NCBI GenBank assembly: GCA_945292135.1
Contig: CALYRA010000061.1
Location: 1-6,942, forward strand
DNA length: 6,942 nucleotides
Direction: 5' to 3'
Source: an uncultured Dysgonomonas sp.
GTDB taxonomy: Bacteria > Bacteroidota > Bacteroidia > Bacteroidales > Dysgonomonadaceae
Below the pieces are notes generated by a model that searched no databases, was not told the DNA's origin, and was given only the letters and a program-made list of their open reading frames with translations. How positions within the stretch are numbered: position 1 is the stretch's first letter; each line of letters starts with the position of its first letter. Shown piece by piece: positions 1 through 6,439 of the stretch. Both the position numbers and the translations under genes were made by a program.

Positions 1-80
1 TAGCTAGTCGTCACGGACAAGCCGATATTTTATCAACAGTCGAATTGGGTGAATCTGTATTAGGAGATAAAGCAATTTAA
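1..80 (+). CDS. map: Methionine aminopeptidase type I, C-terminal fragment (partial)
   Basis: Only the last 25 codons are present. The reading frame begins at base 3 and ends with TAA at 78-80, giving a C-terminus that reads ...GQADILSTVELGESVLGDKAI. As I recall them, Bacteroidales methionine aminopeptidases end in a similar ADILS...EVLGDKAI segment, and in this phylum map normally sits between secY and infA, which is the position seen here. The enzyme is a cytosolic metalloprotease that removes the initiator methionine from nascent proteins. The metal-binding residues lie upstream of the window, so the identification rests on the tail sequence and on synteny. The gap to infA is 15 bases, which suggests co-transcription. 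Confidence 0.8.
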   Translation, partial: ASRHGQADILSTVELGESVLGDKAI

Positions 81-95
81 TATAATTGAATATTT

Positions 96-314
96 ATGGC
101 AACGCAATCTGCAATAGAACAAGACGGAGTGATAATCGAAGCGCTCTCAAACGCAATGTTTCGTGTCGAATTAGAAAACGGTCATGAAATTACAGCGCAT
201 ATTTCAGGGAAGATGCGTATGCATTATATCAAAATACTTCCCGGAGATAAAGTGAGAGTAGAAATGTCACCATATGACTTGACAAAAGGTAGAATTTCAT
301 TCAGATATAAATAA
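96..314 (+). CDS. infA: Translation initiation factor IF-1
   Basis: This 72-residue protein has exactly the usual length of bacterial IF-1. IF-1 is a single S1-type OB-fold protein that occupies the 30S A site during initiation and works with IF-2 and IF-3. Visible family features are the N-terminal [20 protein letters not shown] strand region, the central [13 protein letters not shown] segment, the [15 protein letters not shown] block and the RISFRYK terminus. The ATG at 96 follows an A/T-rich stretch with no evident Shine-Dalgarno sequence, as is common in Bacteroidota. It lies between map (15-base gap) and rpmJ (12-base gap), the standard order in this phylum. Nothing looks truncated or unusual. 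Confidence 0.97.
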   Translation: MATQSAIEQDGVIIEALSNAMFRVELENGHEITAHISGKMRMHYIKILPGDKVRVEMSPYDLTKGRISFRYK

Positions 315-326
315 AAATCAAATATA

Positions 327-443
327 ATGAAAGTAAGAGCATCAGTAAAAAAACGTACTGCTGACTGTAAAATTGTCAGAAGAAAAGGTCGTTTATATGT
401 AATAAACAAAAAAAATCCTAAGTTTAAACAACGTCAGGGATAA
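327..443 (+). CDS. rpmJ: 50S ribosomal protein L36 (zinc-free type)
   Basis: This is a 38-codon gene, with ATG at 327 and TAA at 441-443. The protein starts [11 protein letters not shown] and ends NPKFKQRQG, both hallmarks of L36, a small basic protein of the large subunit. Zinc-binding L36 carries three Cys and one His at about positions 11, 14, 27 and 33. Here those positions are Thr11, Cys14, Asn27 and Lys33, so only one ligand remains and the protein should not bind zinc (the C-minus form). That form is, to my knowledge, normal in Bacteroidales and is not decay. It is 12 bases after infA and 36 bases before rpsM, clearly within the operon. Confidence 0.96.
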   Translation: MKVRASVKKRTADCKIVRRKGRLYVINKKNPKFKQRQG

Positions 444-479
444 ATTATTAATTTTGCAGAAAAAAAATAATATAAATAT

Positions 480-860
480 ATGGCAATAAGAATAGTTGGT
501 GTCGATTTACCGCAAAATAAGAGAGGCGAAATAGCTTTGACCTATATTTTTGGTATCGGTCGTAGCACGGCTAATAAAATACTATTAGAAGCTGGTGTTG
601 ACAGAGACATAAAAGTAAAAGACTGGACTGACGAACAAGCTGGTAAAATTCGTGAAATCATCGGGACTACATATAAAGTAGAAGGAGATTTACGCTCAGA
701 AGTTCAATTAAACATTAAACGTTTAATGGATATTGGTTGTTATAGAGGTATTCGTCATCGTATCGGGTTACCTTTAAGAGGTCAGTCTACTAAAAATAAT
801 GCCCGTACACGTAAGGGTAGAAAGAAAACTGTTGCTAACAAGAAAAAAGCTACAAAATAA
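480..860 (+). CDS. rpsM: 30S ribosomal protein S13
   Basis: This 126-residue protein matches S13, which sits in the head of the 30S subunit and forms intersubunit bridges with the 50S subunit. Visible features are the N-terminal [22 protein letters not shown], the helix-hairpin-helix-like [12 protein letters not shown] (about residues 24-35), the [27 protein letters not shown] block (about 68-94) and the [18 protein letters not shown] tail (about 99-116). The tail ends in a lysine-rich NKKKATK extension that can contact tRNA and 16S rRNA in the P-site region. The length and tail are normal for Bacteroidales. The gap to rpsK is only 10 bases, so the two are surely co-transcribed and possibly translationally coupled. 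Confidence 0.97.
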   Translation: MAIRIVGVDLPQNKRGEIALTYIFGIGRSTANKILLEAGVDRDIKVKDWTDEQAGKIREIIGTTYKVEGDLRSEVQLNIKRLMDIGCYRGIRHRIGLPLRGQSTKNNARTRKGRKKTVANKKKATK

Positions 861-870
861 TTAATTGACT

Positions 871-1260
871 ATGGCAAAAAAAACAGTTGCAGCGAAGAAG
901 AGAAAAGTAAAAATAGATGCTTTAGGACAAGCACATGTACATTCTTCATTTAACAACATTATTATTTCGATTACAAATAGCGAAGGTGAAGTAATCAGCT
1001 GGTCATCGGCAGGTAAGATGGGATTCAGAAGTTCTAAAAAGAATACCCCTTATGCTGCGCAAATGGCAGCTCAAGATTGTGCAAAAGTAGCATACGATCT
1101 TGGTTTAAGAAAAGTTAAAGTGTATGTTAAGGGACCGGGAAACGGGCGTGAGTCTGCTATCCGTACTATTCACTCTGCCGGAATTGAGGTGACAGAAATA
1201 ATAGATGTTACTCCATTACCGCATAATGGATGTCGTCCACCTAAACATAGAAGAGTTTAA
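871..1260 (+). CDS. rpsK: 30S ribosomal protein S11
   Basis: The protein is 129 residues when started at ATG 871. A TTG two codons upstream (865) is in frame but would add residues absent from the family, and [14 protein letters not shown] is the usual Bacteroidales N-terminus. S11 lies on the 30S platform near the mRNA exit and works with S6/S18 and S7. Family signatures are [18 protein letters not shown] (about residues 22-39), [25 protein letters not shown] (about 45-69), [15 protein letters not shown] (about 92-106) and the very conserved C-terminus [18 protein letters not shown]. It follows rpsM by 10 bases. The 115-base gap after it, before rpsD, is the largest inside this operon. Confidence 0.97.
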   Translation: MAKKTVAAKKRKVKIDALGQAHVHSSFNNIIISITNSEGEVISWSSAGKMGFRSSKKNTPYAAQMAAQDCAKVAYDLGLRKVKVYVKGPGNGRESAIRTIHSAGIEVTEIIDVTPLPHNGCRPPKHRRV

Positions 1261-1375
1261 TCGGTTTATTTGAAAAGAAATCTGAAAATTGTGATTGATT
1301 ACAAATGAATCCTCTCTGTGATCGCGGCTGCACAAAATTTAGCTTTCACTTAATTATTTAACTTAGTAACAAAAA
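1261..1375 (+). promoter_or_regulatory. rpsK-rpsD spacer, candidate S4-type mRNA leader
   Basis: This 115-base spacer has no reading frame of note, in an operon where the other gaps are 8-36 bases. One compact hairpin is visible: arms TTGTGA (1289-1294) and TTACAA (1299-1304) pair over six positions, including one G-U, around a four-base loop. A GC-rich patch, GATCGCGGCTGCAC (1320-1333), stands out in an AT-rich background and is flanked by short complementary bits (GCT 1328-1330 with AGC 1341-1343; GTG 1318-1320 with CAC 1331-1333 or 1347-1349). S4 represses its own operon in several phyla by binding a structured mRNA leader, and conserved S4 leaders have been described for Bacteroidia. Assigning this spacer to one is inference. 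I see no TAnnTTTG promoter box in it. Confidence 0.4.
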
Positions 1376-1984
1376 ATGGCAAGATATACTGGACCAAAAT
1401 CAAAAATCGCCCGTAAATTTGGAGAGCCTATATTTGGACCTGATAAAGTTCTTTCTCGTAAGAACTATCCTCCGGGACAACATGGTAATGGAAGAAAGAA
1501 AAAATCTTAAGAATACTGTATCCAATTACGCGAAAAACAAAAAGCAAAATATACTTACGGAATTCTTGAGAAACAATTCCGTAATATGTTCGATAAAGCG
1601 CTTCACTCTCGAGGTATTACCGGGGAAGTATTGCTTCAATTATTAGAATCTAGATTAGATAATATCGTATTCCGTTTAGGAATTGCTCCAACAAGAGCAT
1701 CCGCACGTCAATTAGTATCCCATTGTCACATCGTAGTTGATGGTAAAGTTGTAAATATTCCATCTTATACAGTAAAACCGGGACAATTGATAGGAGTACG
1801 TGAAAAATCTAAATCTCTTGAAGTTGTAGGTGATGCTTTAGCAGGATTCAACCATAGCAAATATCCTTGGATTGAATGGGATCAAGCAACCATGACCGGC
1901 AAGTATTTACATCAGCCGGAAAGAGCAGATATCCCTGAGAATATCAAAGAGCAGTTGATCGTAGAATTGTACTCTAAAAATTAA
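1376..1984 (+). CDS. rpsD: 30S ribosomal protein S4, interrupted by an in-frame TAA at codon 45
   Basis: S4 is a primary 16S-rRNA-binding protein that nucleates assembly of the 30S body and takes part in decoding fidelity and mRNA entry. The gene runs from ATG 1376 ([16 protein letters not shown]) to TAA 1982-1984 in one frame, 203 codons, as expected for Bacteroidales S4. The N-terminal part has [21 protein letters not shown] (to residue 44). Codon 45 (1508-1510) is TAA, and the same frame then resumes with [25 protein letters not shown]. The S4 RNA-binding domain follows, with [31 protein letters not shown] (about residues 88-118), then the tail [20 protein letters not shown]. As written, translation gives a 44-residue peptide, or a 132-residue C-terminal protein if ATG 1586 (codon 71) is used. 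TAA ends most other genes in the window, so it has not been reassigned. Sequencing error, nonsense allele and readthrough all remain possible; the gene identity is certain. Confidence 0.93.
1508..1510 (+). other. In-frame TAA stop inside rpsD
   Basis: The codon sits in the context TCT-TAA-GAA-TAC-TGT. By recalled alignment with Bacteroidales S4 proteins (...KTSEYG or KKSSEYG...), this position is normally Ser. A TCA-to-TAA change (C to A at 1509) is therefore enough to create it. The frame is the same on both sides, so no insertion or deletion is needed. TAA followed by G is not a context known to me as leaky. Confidence 0.9.
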
Positions 1985-1992
1985 TTAAATAC

Positions 1993-2985
1993 ATGGCTAT
2001 ATTAGCATTTCAAAAACCGGATAAAGTATTGATGTTGGAAGCGGACGATTTTTTCGGCAAATTCGAATTTCGTCCATTAGAACCCGGATATGGTATTACA
2101 GTAGGTAATGCTTTGCGCCGTATTCTTCTATCATCTCTAGAAGGTTTTGCTATAACGTCTATTAAGATTGATGGTGTTGAGCATGAATTTGCAACAATAC
2201 CGGGAGTTATCGAAGATGTTACAAATATCATCCTAAATCTTAAGCAAGTACGTTTTAAGCAAATCGTAGAGGAGATTGAAACGGAAAAAGTTACTATTAC
2301 TATTTCTGGAAGTGAAGTATTCAAAGCTGGTGATATCGGTAAACATTTATCGGGATTTGAGGTATTGAACCCTAATCTTGAAATTTGTCATCTAGATTCT
2401 AATGCTAGTTTCCAAATCGAATTAAATATAAATAAAGGACGTGGATATGTGCCTGCTGATGAAAATCGAGTATTGTATGATGACGTTAATTTTATAGCTA
2501 TTGATTATATTTATACTCCTATCCGTAACGTAAAATATTCAATAGAAAATTATCGTGTAGAGCAAAAAACCGACTATGAGAAATTGGTAATTGAGATAGC
2601 TACAGATGGATCTATTCACCCTAAGGAAGCCTTGAAAGAAGCTGCCAAAATACTTATTCACCACTTTATGTTGTTCTCCGATGAAAAAATTCTTCTCGAA
2701 CAAAATGAAATGGATGGTAATGAGGAATTTGATGAAGAAGTTTTACACATGCGTCAGTTGCTTAAGACTAAGCTATCTGATATGAACTTATCGGTTCGCG
2801 CTTTAAATTGTTTGAAGTCCGCAGAAGTAGAAACTTTAGGTGAGCTTGTTCAATTCAACAAGAATGACCTTCTTAAGTTCAGAAACTTTGGTAAGAAATC
2901 ACTTACAGAGCTTGATGAATTGTTAGAAAATCTGAACCTTTCCTTTGGAATGGATATTTCTAAGTATAAATTAGATAAAGAGTAA
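1993..2985 (+). CDS. rpoA: DNA-directed RNA polymerase alpha subunit
   Basis: This 330-residue protein has the usual length and both alpha domains. The N-terminal assembly domain (about residues 10-235) shows the family block [20 protein letters not shown] (30-49), the GVEHEF and [14 protein letters not shown] segments (61-84) and GYVPADEN (151-158). It dimerises and scaffolds beta and beta'. An acidic linker (about 236-250) leads to the C-terminal domain (about 255-320), with [21 protein letters not shown] and [19 protein letters not shown]. This domain binds upstream promoter DNA and activators. Arg269 corresponds to the DNA-contacting Arg265 of Escherichia coli. The ATG at 1993 lies 8 bases after rpsD, and rplQ starts 8 bases after its stop, so all three are in one transcript. 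No defect is visible. Confidence 0.98.
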   Translation: MAILAFQKPDKVLMLEADDFFGKFEFRPLEPGYGITVGNALRRILLSSLEGFAITSIKIDGVEHEFATIPGVIEDVTNIILNLKQVRFKQIVEEIETEKVTITISGSEVFKAGDIGKHLSGFEVLNPNLEICHLDSNASFQIELNINKGRGYVPADENRVLYDDVNFIAIDYIYTPIRNVKYSIENYRVEQKTDYEKLVIEIATDGSIHPKEALKEAAKILIHHFMLFSDEKILLEQNEMDGNEEFDEEVLHMRQLLKTKLSDMNLSVRALNCLKSAEVETLGELVQFNKNDLLKFRNFGKKSLTELDELLENLNLSFGMDISKYKLDKE

Positions 2986-2993
2986 TAAGCGAA

Positions 2994-3575
2994 ATGAGAC
3001 ATAATAAAAAATTTAATCATTTAGGACGTAAGAGCGCACACAGAAAGTCTATGCTGTCTAATATGTGTGTATCTTTGATTATGCACAAGCGTATTTTTAC
3101 GACCGTTGCCAAAGCGAAAGCGGTGAAGAAAGTTGTAGAGCCGATTGTGACTAAATCCAAAGAAGATACAACACACTCAAGACGTCAAGTGTTTGAAGCG
3201 CTTCAAGATAAACATGCCGTAACAGAATTGTTCCAAAATATTTCTCAAAAAATAGCTGATCGTCCGGGCGGTTATACACGTATTATAAAAACAGGTAACC
3301 GTTTAGGAGACAATGCGTCAATGTGTTTTATTGAATTGGTTGATTACAATGAAAATATGTTGAAAGAGAAAGCTACTGCAACTAAAAAGAGAACACGTCG
3401 TTCTTCAGCAGCTAAGAAATCCGAAACAGAAGAAGTTACAACATCTGCAACCCCTGCAAAGAAAACAACTAAAAATGCTAAGCCAGTTGAATCTACTACA
3501 ACGGATGCAGAAATTTCTGAACCGAAGGAATCTTCACCTGAGGCGCCTGCCGAAGAAACTCCTAAAGCAGAATAA
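2994..3575 (+). CDS. rplQ: 50S ribosomal protein L17 with long charged C-terminal tail
   Basis: The first about 121 residues are the L17 core: [21 protein letters not shown], then [20 protein letters not shown] (31-50), [13 protein letters not shown] (58-70), and [33 protein letters not shown] (87-119). L17 lies near the polypeptide exit tunnel on the large subunit. Residues 122-193 form a low-complexity tail absent from L17 of E. coli. Its first half is basic (Lys/Arg/Ala-rich, about 125-166) and its second half is acidic and Ser/Thr/Pro/Glu-rich (about 167-193). Such extensions are common in Bacteroidota L17. The tail is probably disordered, and its role is not known to me. This is the last gene of the operon; a strong terminator begins 30 bases after the stop codon. 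Confidence 0.97.
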   Translation: MRHNKKFNHLGRKSAHRKSMLSNMCVSLIMHKRIFTTVAKAKAVKKVVEPIVTKSKEDTTHSRRQVFEALQDKHAVTELFQNISQKIADRPGGYTRIIKTGNRLGDNASMCFIELVDYNENMLKEKATATKKRTRRSSAAKKSETEEVTTSATPAKKTTKNAKPVESTTTDAEISEPKESSPEAPAEETPKAE

Positions 3576-3604
3576 TAGTACATATAATATTTTGAATAGT
3601 ATAT

Positions 3605-3635
3605 AAAAGTATCCTGAATCAGGATACTTTTTTTT
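3605..3635 (+). terminator. Intrinsic terminator of the ribosomal-protein operon
   Basis: A perfect 12-bp inverted repeat, AAAAGTATCCTG (3605-3616) and CAGGATACTTTT (3620-3631), encloses a three-base loop (AAT) and runs into a total of eight Ts (3628-3635). It starts 30 bases after the rplQ stop. Read on the minus strand the same hairpin is followed by a shorter T-run (TTTT then ATA), so it could also stop transcripts arriving from the convergent pbpC. Confidence 0.93.
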
Positions 3636-3825
3636 ATATCAAGTAATGTACTTTAATTTGTTGCGAAATTTGTTTCAAGTCTTATTAATTGGCTATGAAA
3701 GATTTGAGTAAAAATGGTAAGCCTTTGTCTTTCTTGCTCTCTAAAAAGTAATACTACCTGCAAAACTTTAAGAAAATATTATTTTTATATCTTAGACAAT
3801 TTCATATTCGCTCTAATTTCGCTGT
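3636..3825. other. Convergent intergenic spacer without a recognisable gene
   Basis: This AT-rich stretch of 190 bases separates the operon terminator from the end of pbpC. The only ATG-started frame I noticed is 18 codons (3695-3751, plus strand), with no family resemblance. I see no strong hairpin close to the pbpC stop on the minus strand, only A/T-only stems near 3775-3795, so pbpC probably ends at the shared hairpin or by factor-dependent termination. Confidence 0.6.
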
Positions 3826-6222
3826 TTATTTTACTGTGAATGAAATAGAGATAGTAGTTCCATTTTCATCAACAACAGTCAAGCGATGCGCCCCCCGAGT
3901 TGGAGTATATTCCTTTTTATGAAAGTCTTTAGTTTCACCTATATATTCATTATCAATATGCCAAAAAACCCTGTGTTCCGGCGAACGATGCGCTATTTCA
4001 AACACTATTTGTCCAATAGATCCGTCAAGCTGTTTAGGAATGCTTAAAGTGCTATTGGCATTAGGATATATAAATTCCATTAATTTATTTTGAGTTTCTG
4101 TCCGGCATTCAGGTGAATAAGGAGGAAGTTGTTTGTAAGATATATTTTTCTCTTTATAATATTTTTCCCACAATGGTGGAAGCACAAACCATGATAGGTG
4201 TATGATTCCCCTTTGACCTGCGCAGTCTTCATATACCTGATATTGCATATCTTGGGATAAATGTATCATCTTGTGATAAGGACATGGCTTTCCGTTTTTC
4301 CCTTTAGGTGATATTTGTATTGTATCAATAGAACTTTCCGGGCAATTGATACTTTTTAAATATCCGCTTTCTTTACAAACTTCTATACTTGTTAAATCAT
4401 TTGAGGGCGTGCGAAACCATTTGCTTTGGGGTAAAGAATTGAAAATATCAAACATGACCAGACCTGCCGTACGCGCACCTGTCAGTCCTGATCGCCCCTC
4501 TCCATCAGAGTTTCCTACCCAAACGCCCACTACATACTTTGGTGTTATACCAATAGCCCATCCGTCTCTGGAACCAAAACTGGTACCGGTTTTCCATGCA
4601 ATTTTCTGCATTGATGGTATAAATTGCCAATCTATTTCTTCGGGTCGATGAACATTTGTTAAGGCTTTAAAAGTTTGCCAAACTGCCCCGGCAGAGAATA
4701 AAGGGTTGATTAATTCTTCTTTTTCTTTATTATCATTTTGGTTTAAAATATAGGTAGGAAAATTATATTCATAATATTTACCATCCTTCGTATAATCTTT
4801 TAAGGAGTGAGCCATCTGAAGATATACGTTGCTTATTTCCCATAATTTACCTTCCGCGCCACCCAAAATGAGTGATAAACCATAGTTGTCATTGCTTCGG
4901 TTTATAGTACTCATGCCGCCCTTTCTTAATAAATTGCCAAATTTGGGGACACCATAATCACGTAAGCAAATAACCGCCGGTATATTTAGAGAACGGGCTA
5001 AAGCATTGGATGCCGGTACGGCTCCATCATATTTAAGACTGAAATTCTTTGGCGTGAAACCTGTTAAATTGACCGGAATATCGGGGAGCAATTGATCGGG
5101 GAGTATTTGTCCTTCTTGGAGCATAGCGCAATAAAGAAATGGTTTTAAGATGCTACCTGTACTGCGAGGTGCTTGTATAATATCTACCTGATTTCCGGAA
5201 GTATTTTTTTCGAAGTGAACGTTGCCACAATAAGCGACGACTTCATTTTTATCTATATCAATGATGAGAGCAGCTATATTATTAATACCGTTTTGGGCAA
5301 ATTCAGCATTCCATCTCTCCAATATGGCTTCTGTTAATAACTGTTGATGCCTGTCAATTGTTGAAGTTACATGTTTTCCTTTTTTTTCTAAATATATTTT
5401 GGCGACTAAATGGGGCGCTATTTGAGGAAGCGAATGCGGATGTGATGGTAAGGGCTCAGATACGGCTAATTTATAATCAATTTCATCCAACTTACCGCTT
5501 TTATACAATTTTTCGAGCAAACGATTCCGTTTAGATAGTAGTTTATCTCTATTGCGTCCAAAGTGCATCAATGATGGAGAGTTAGGTAAAACCGATAAAG
5601 TTGCTGCTTCGCTCCATGATAATGTTGAAGATTCATGTCCGAAATATCTCCATGACGCAGCTTCTATTCCAACTACGTTACCACCCATTGGAGCATGAGA
5701 AGCGTATAACTTTAGAATCTCATTTTTTGAATATGAAAATTCCAAACGTGTAGCTAAAATAATTTCTATGACCTTCTCAAAGAACGTGCGTTCTTTTCCT
5801 CTTGATATCCTTATTGTCTGCATTGTGATAGTACTTGCTCCGCTTACTATCTTATTTCCTGTTATATTTTGCTTTATCGCCCTCAGAATAGCTAATGGGT
5901 TTACGCCCCAATGTTTCATATAATGATGATCCTCAAATTCTATGAGACAAGTTTTGTATTTGTCAGGAATAGAATCCGGTTCAGGAAATCTCCATTGTTC
6001 GTCGGTGGCGATACGCGCGCCAAGTAATTCTCCATCACGGTCGGTTACAACTGTACTGTATGGAACATTGAAGAGGGGAGAAGGCAGACAAAAGATATAG
6101 GATATAAGCAATATAATTAGAATTGGAAGTCCGATTTTATATCGTTTTTTACTATATTTATACTTTCCCCATAATTTACGTATAAATATCAATAGATATT
6201 TGCGATAAGTAAGAGTATTCAA
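3826..6222 (-). CDS. pbpC: Penicillin-binding protein 1C (bifunctional transglycosylase/transpeptidase)
   Basis: This 798-residue class A penicillin-binding protein polymerises glycan strands from lipid II and cross-links peptides in the periplasm. A basic cytoplasmic N-terminus (1-31) precedes one membrane segment, GLPILIILLISYIF (about 31-47), with no cleavable signal. The glycosyltransferase (GT51) domain has catalytic Glu97 in EDHHYMKHWGVNPLAILRA (97-115), GASTITMQ (128-135) and SKNEILKLY (165-173). The transpeptidase domain has Ser357-x-x-Lys360 (SILK), SLN (411-413) and KTGTS (544-548), so both active sites look intact. A C-terminal beta domain (about 715-798) matches the extension typical of PBP1C (BiPBP_C). 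No ATG is available: an in-frame TAG lies at 6240-6238 and the first Met is far inside the GT domain, so TTG at 6222 is the best start. No alpha-2-macroglobulin gene, its frequent partner, is adjacent. Confidence 0.95.
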   Translation of the reverse strand: MNTLTYRKYLLIFIRKLWGKYKYSKKRYKIGLPILIILLISYIFCLPSPLFNVPYSTVVTDRDGELLGARIATDEQWRFPEPDSIPDKYKTCLIEFEDHHYMKHWGVNPLAILRAIKQNITGNKIVSGASTITMQTIRISRGKERTFFEKVIEIILATRLEFSYSKNEILKLYASHAPMGGNVVGIEAASWRYFGHESSTLSWSEAATLSVLPNSPSLMHFGRNRDKLLSKRNRLLEKLYKSGKLDEIDYKLAVSEPLPSHPHSLPQIAPHLVAKIYLEKKGKHVTSTIDRHQQLLTEAILERWNAEFAQNGINNIAALIIDIDKNEVVAYCGNVHFEKNTSGNQVDIIQAPRSTGSILKPFLYCAMLQEGQILPDQLLPDIPVNLTGFTPKNFSLKYDGAVPASNALARSLNIPAVICLRDYGVPKFGNLLRKGGMSTINRSNDNYGLSLILGGAEGKLWEISNVYLQMAHSLKDYTKDGKYYEYNFPTYILNQNDNKEKEELINPLFSAGAVWQTFKALTNVHRPEEIDWQFIPSMQKIAWKTGTSFGSRDGWAIGITPKYVVGVWVGNSDGEGRSGLTGARTAGLVMFDIFNSLPQSKWFRTPSNDLTSIEVCKESGYLKSINCPESSIDTIQISPKGKNGKPCPYHKMIHLSQDMQYQVYEDCAGQRGIIHLSWFVLPPLWEKYYKEKNISYKQLPPYSPECRTETQNKLMEFIYPNANSTLSIPKQLDGSIGQIVFEIAHRSPEHRVFWHIDNEYIGETKDFHKKEYTPTRGAHRLTVVDENGTTISISFTVK

Positions 6223-6365
6223 TATTCTGAATTTTATCTATAATAATGAGATATTATGATGAAAAAAATATATGAAAAGAGTAACGTTTAATAATGTCTG
6301 AAAATATGTGTCGTTTGTTACCTTTTTAAATCAAAAGAGATATTGAGTTCACCATTTATATTATG

Positions 6366-6373
6366 CAAATGTA
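6366..6373 (-). promoter_or_regulatory. Putative Bacteroidota -7 box for pbpC
   Basis: On the minus strand this reads TACATTTG, an exact match to the Bacteroides -7 consensus TAnnTTTG. About 20 bases upstream the best -33 candidate is TTTC rather than TTTG, so the second element is imperfect. Initiation would fall near 6355-6360 and give a pbpC 5' untranslated region of roughly 135 bases. Confidence 0.5.
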
Positions 6374-6404
6374 CGAAAGAAAAGAAAAAGACGAAATGTT
6401 TTTC

Positions 6405-6412
6405 TAATTTTG
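6405..6412 (+). promoter_or_regulatory. Putative Bacteroidota -7 box for the flippase-like gene
   Basis: The sequence TAATTTTG matches TAnnTTTG exactly and lies 27 bases before the ATG at 6440, so the leader would be short (about 20 bases). I do not see a convincing TTG/TTTG -33 element at the expected distance; that stretch is A/G-rich. It lies back to back with the minus-strand box at 6366-6373. Confidence 0.45.
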
Positions 6413-6439
6413 TGAAATAGATATCAGCCCATATTCCTG

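Noticed and set aside
224..409. Minus-strand open frame over infA and rpmJ
   Set aside because: It is antisense to two conserved ribosomal-operon genes, with no supporting features.
1495..1512. Frameshift in the A-rich run before the rpsD stop
   Set aside because: The S4 frame is the same before and after the stop, so two compensating indels would be needed; a single substitution is simpler.
1419..1646. Open frame overlapping the 5' half of rpsD in another frame
   Set aside because: It is a shadow of rpsD. Its product is unlike any family I know, while the S4 frame is clearly recognisable on both sides of the stop.
1376..1984. Stop-codon reassignment (TAA as sense) as the explanation for the rpsD stop
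   Set aside because: infA, rpmJ, rpsM, rpsK, rpoA, rplQ and pbpC all end naturally at TAA at family-typical lengths.
2010..2324. Minus-strand open frame inside rpoA
   Set aside because: It lies fully antisense to a well-conserved gene and its product is low-complexity and unrecognisable.
3344..3583. Minus-strand open frame over the rplQ tail
   Set aside because: It is the hydrophobic-looking complement of a Lys/Glu/Thr-rich repeat-like tail, a common artefact.
3695..3751. 18-codon plus-strand frame in the convergent spacer
   Set aside because: It is too short, follows a strong terminator with no visible promoter, and has no recognisable sequence.
4346..4651. Plus-strand open frame inside pbpC
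   Set aside because: It is antisense to the transpeptidase domain, including the KTGTS motif region, and shows no family resemblance.
6243..6257. Short inverted repeat ATAAT-n5-ATTAT upstream of pbpC as an operator
   Set aside because: The arms are only five bases of A/T in an AT-rich spacer and are expected by chance.
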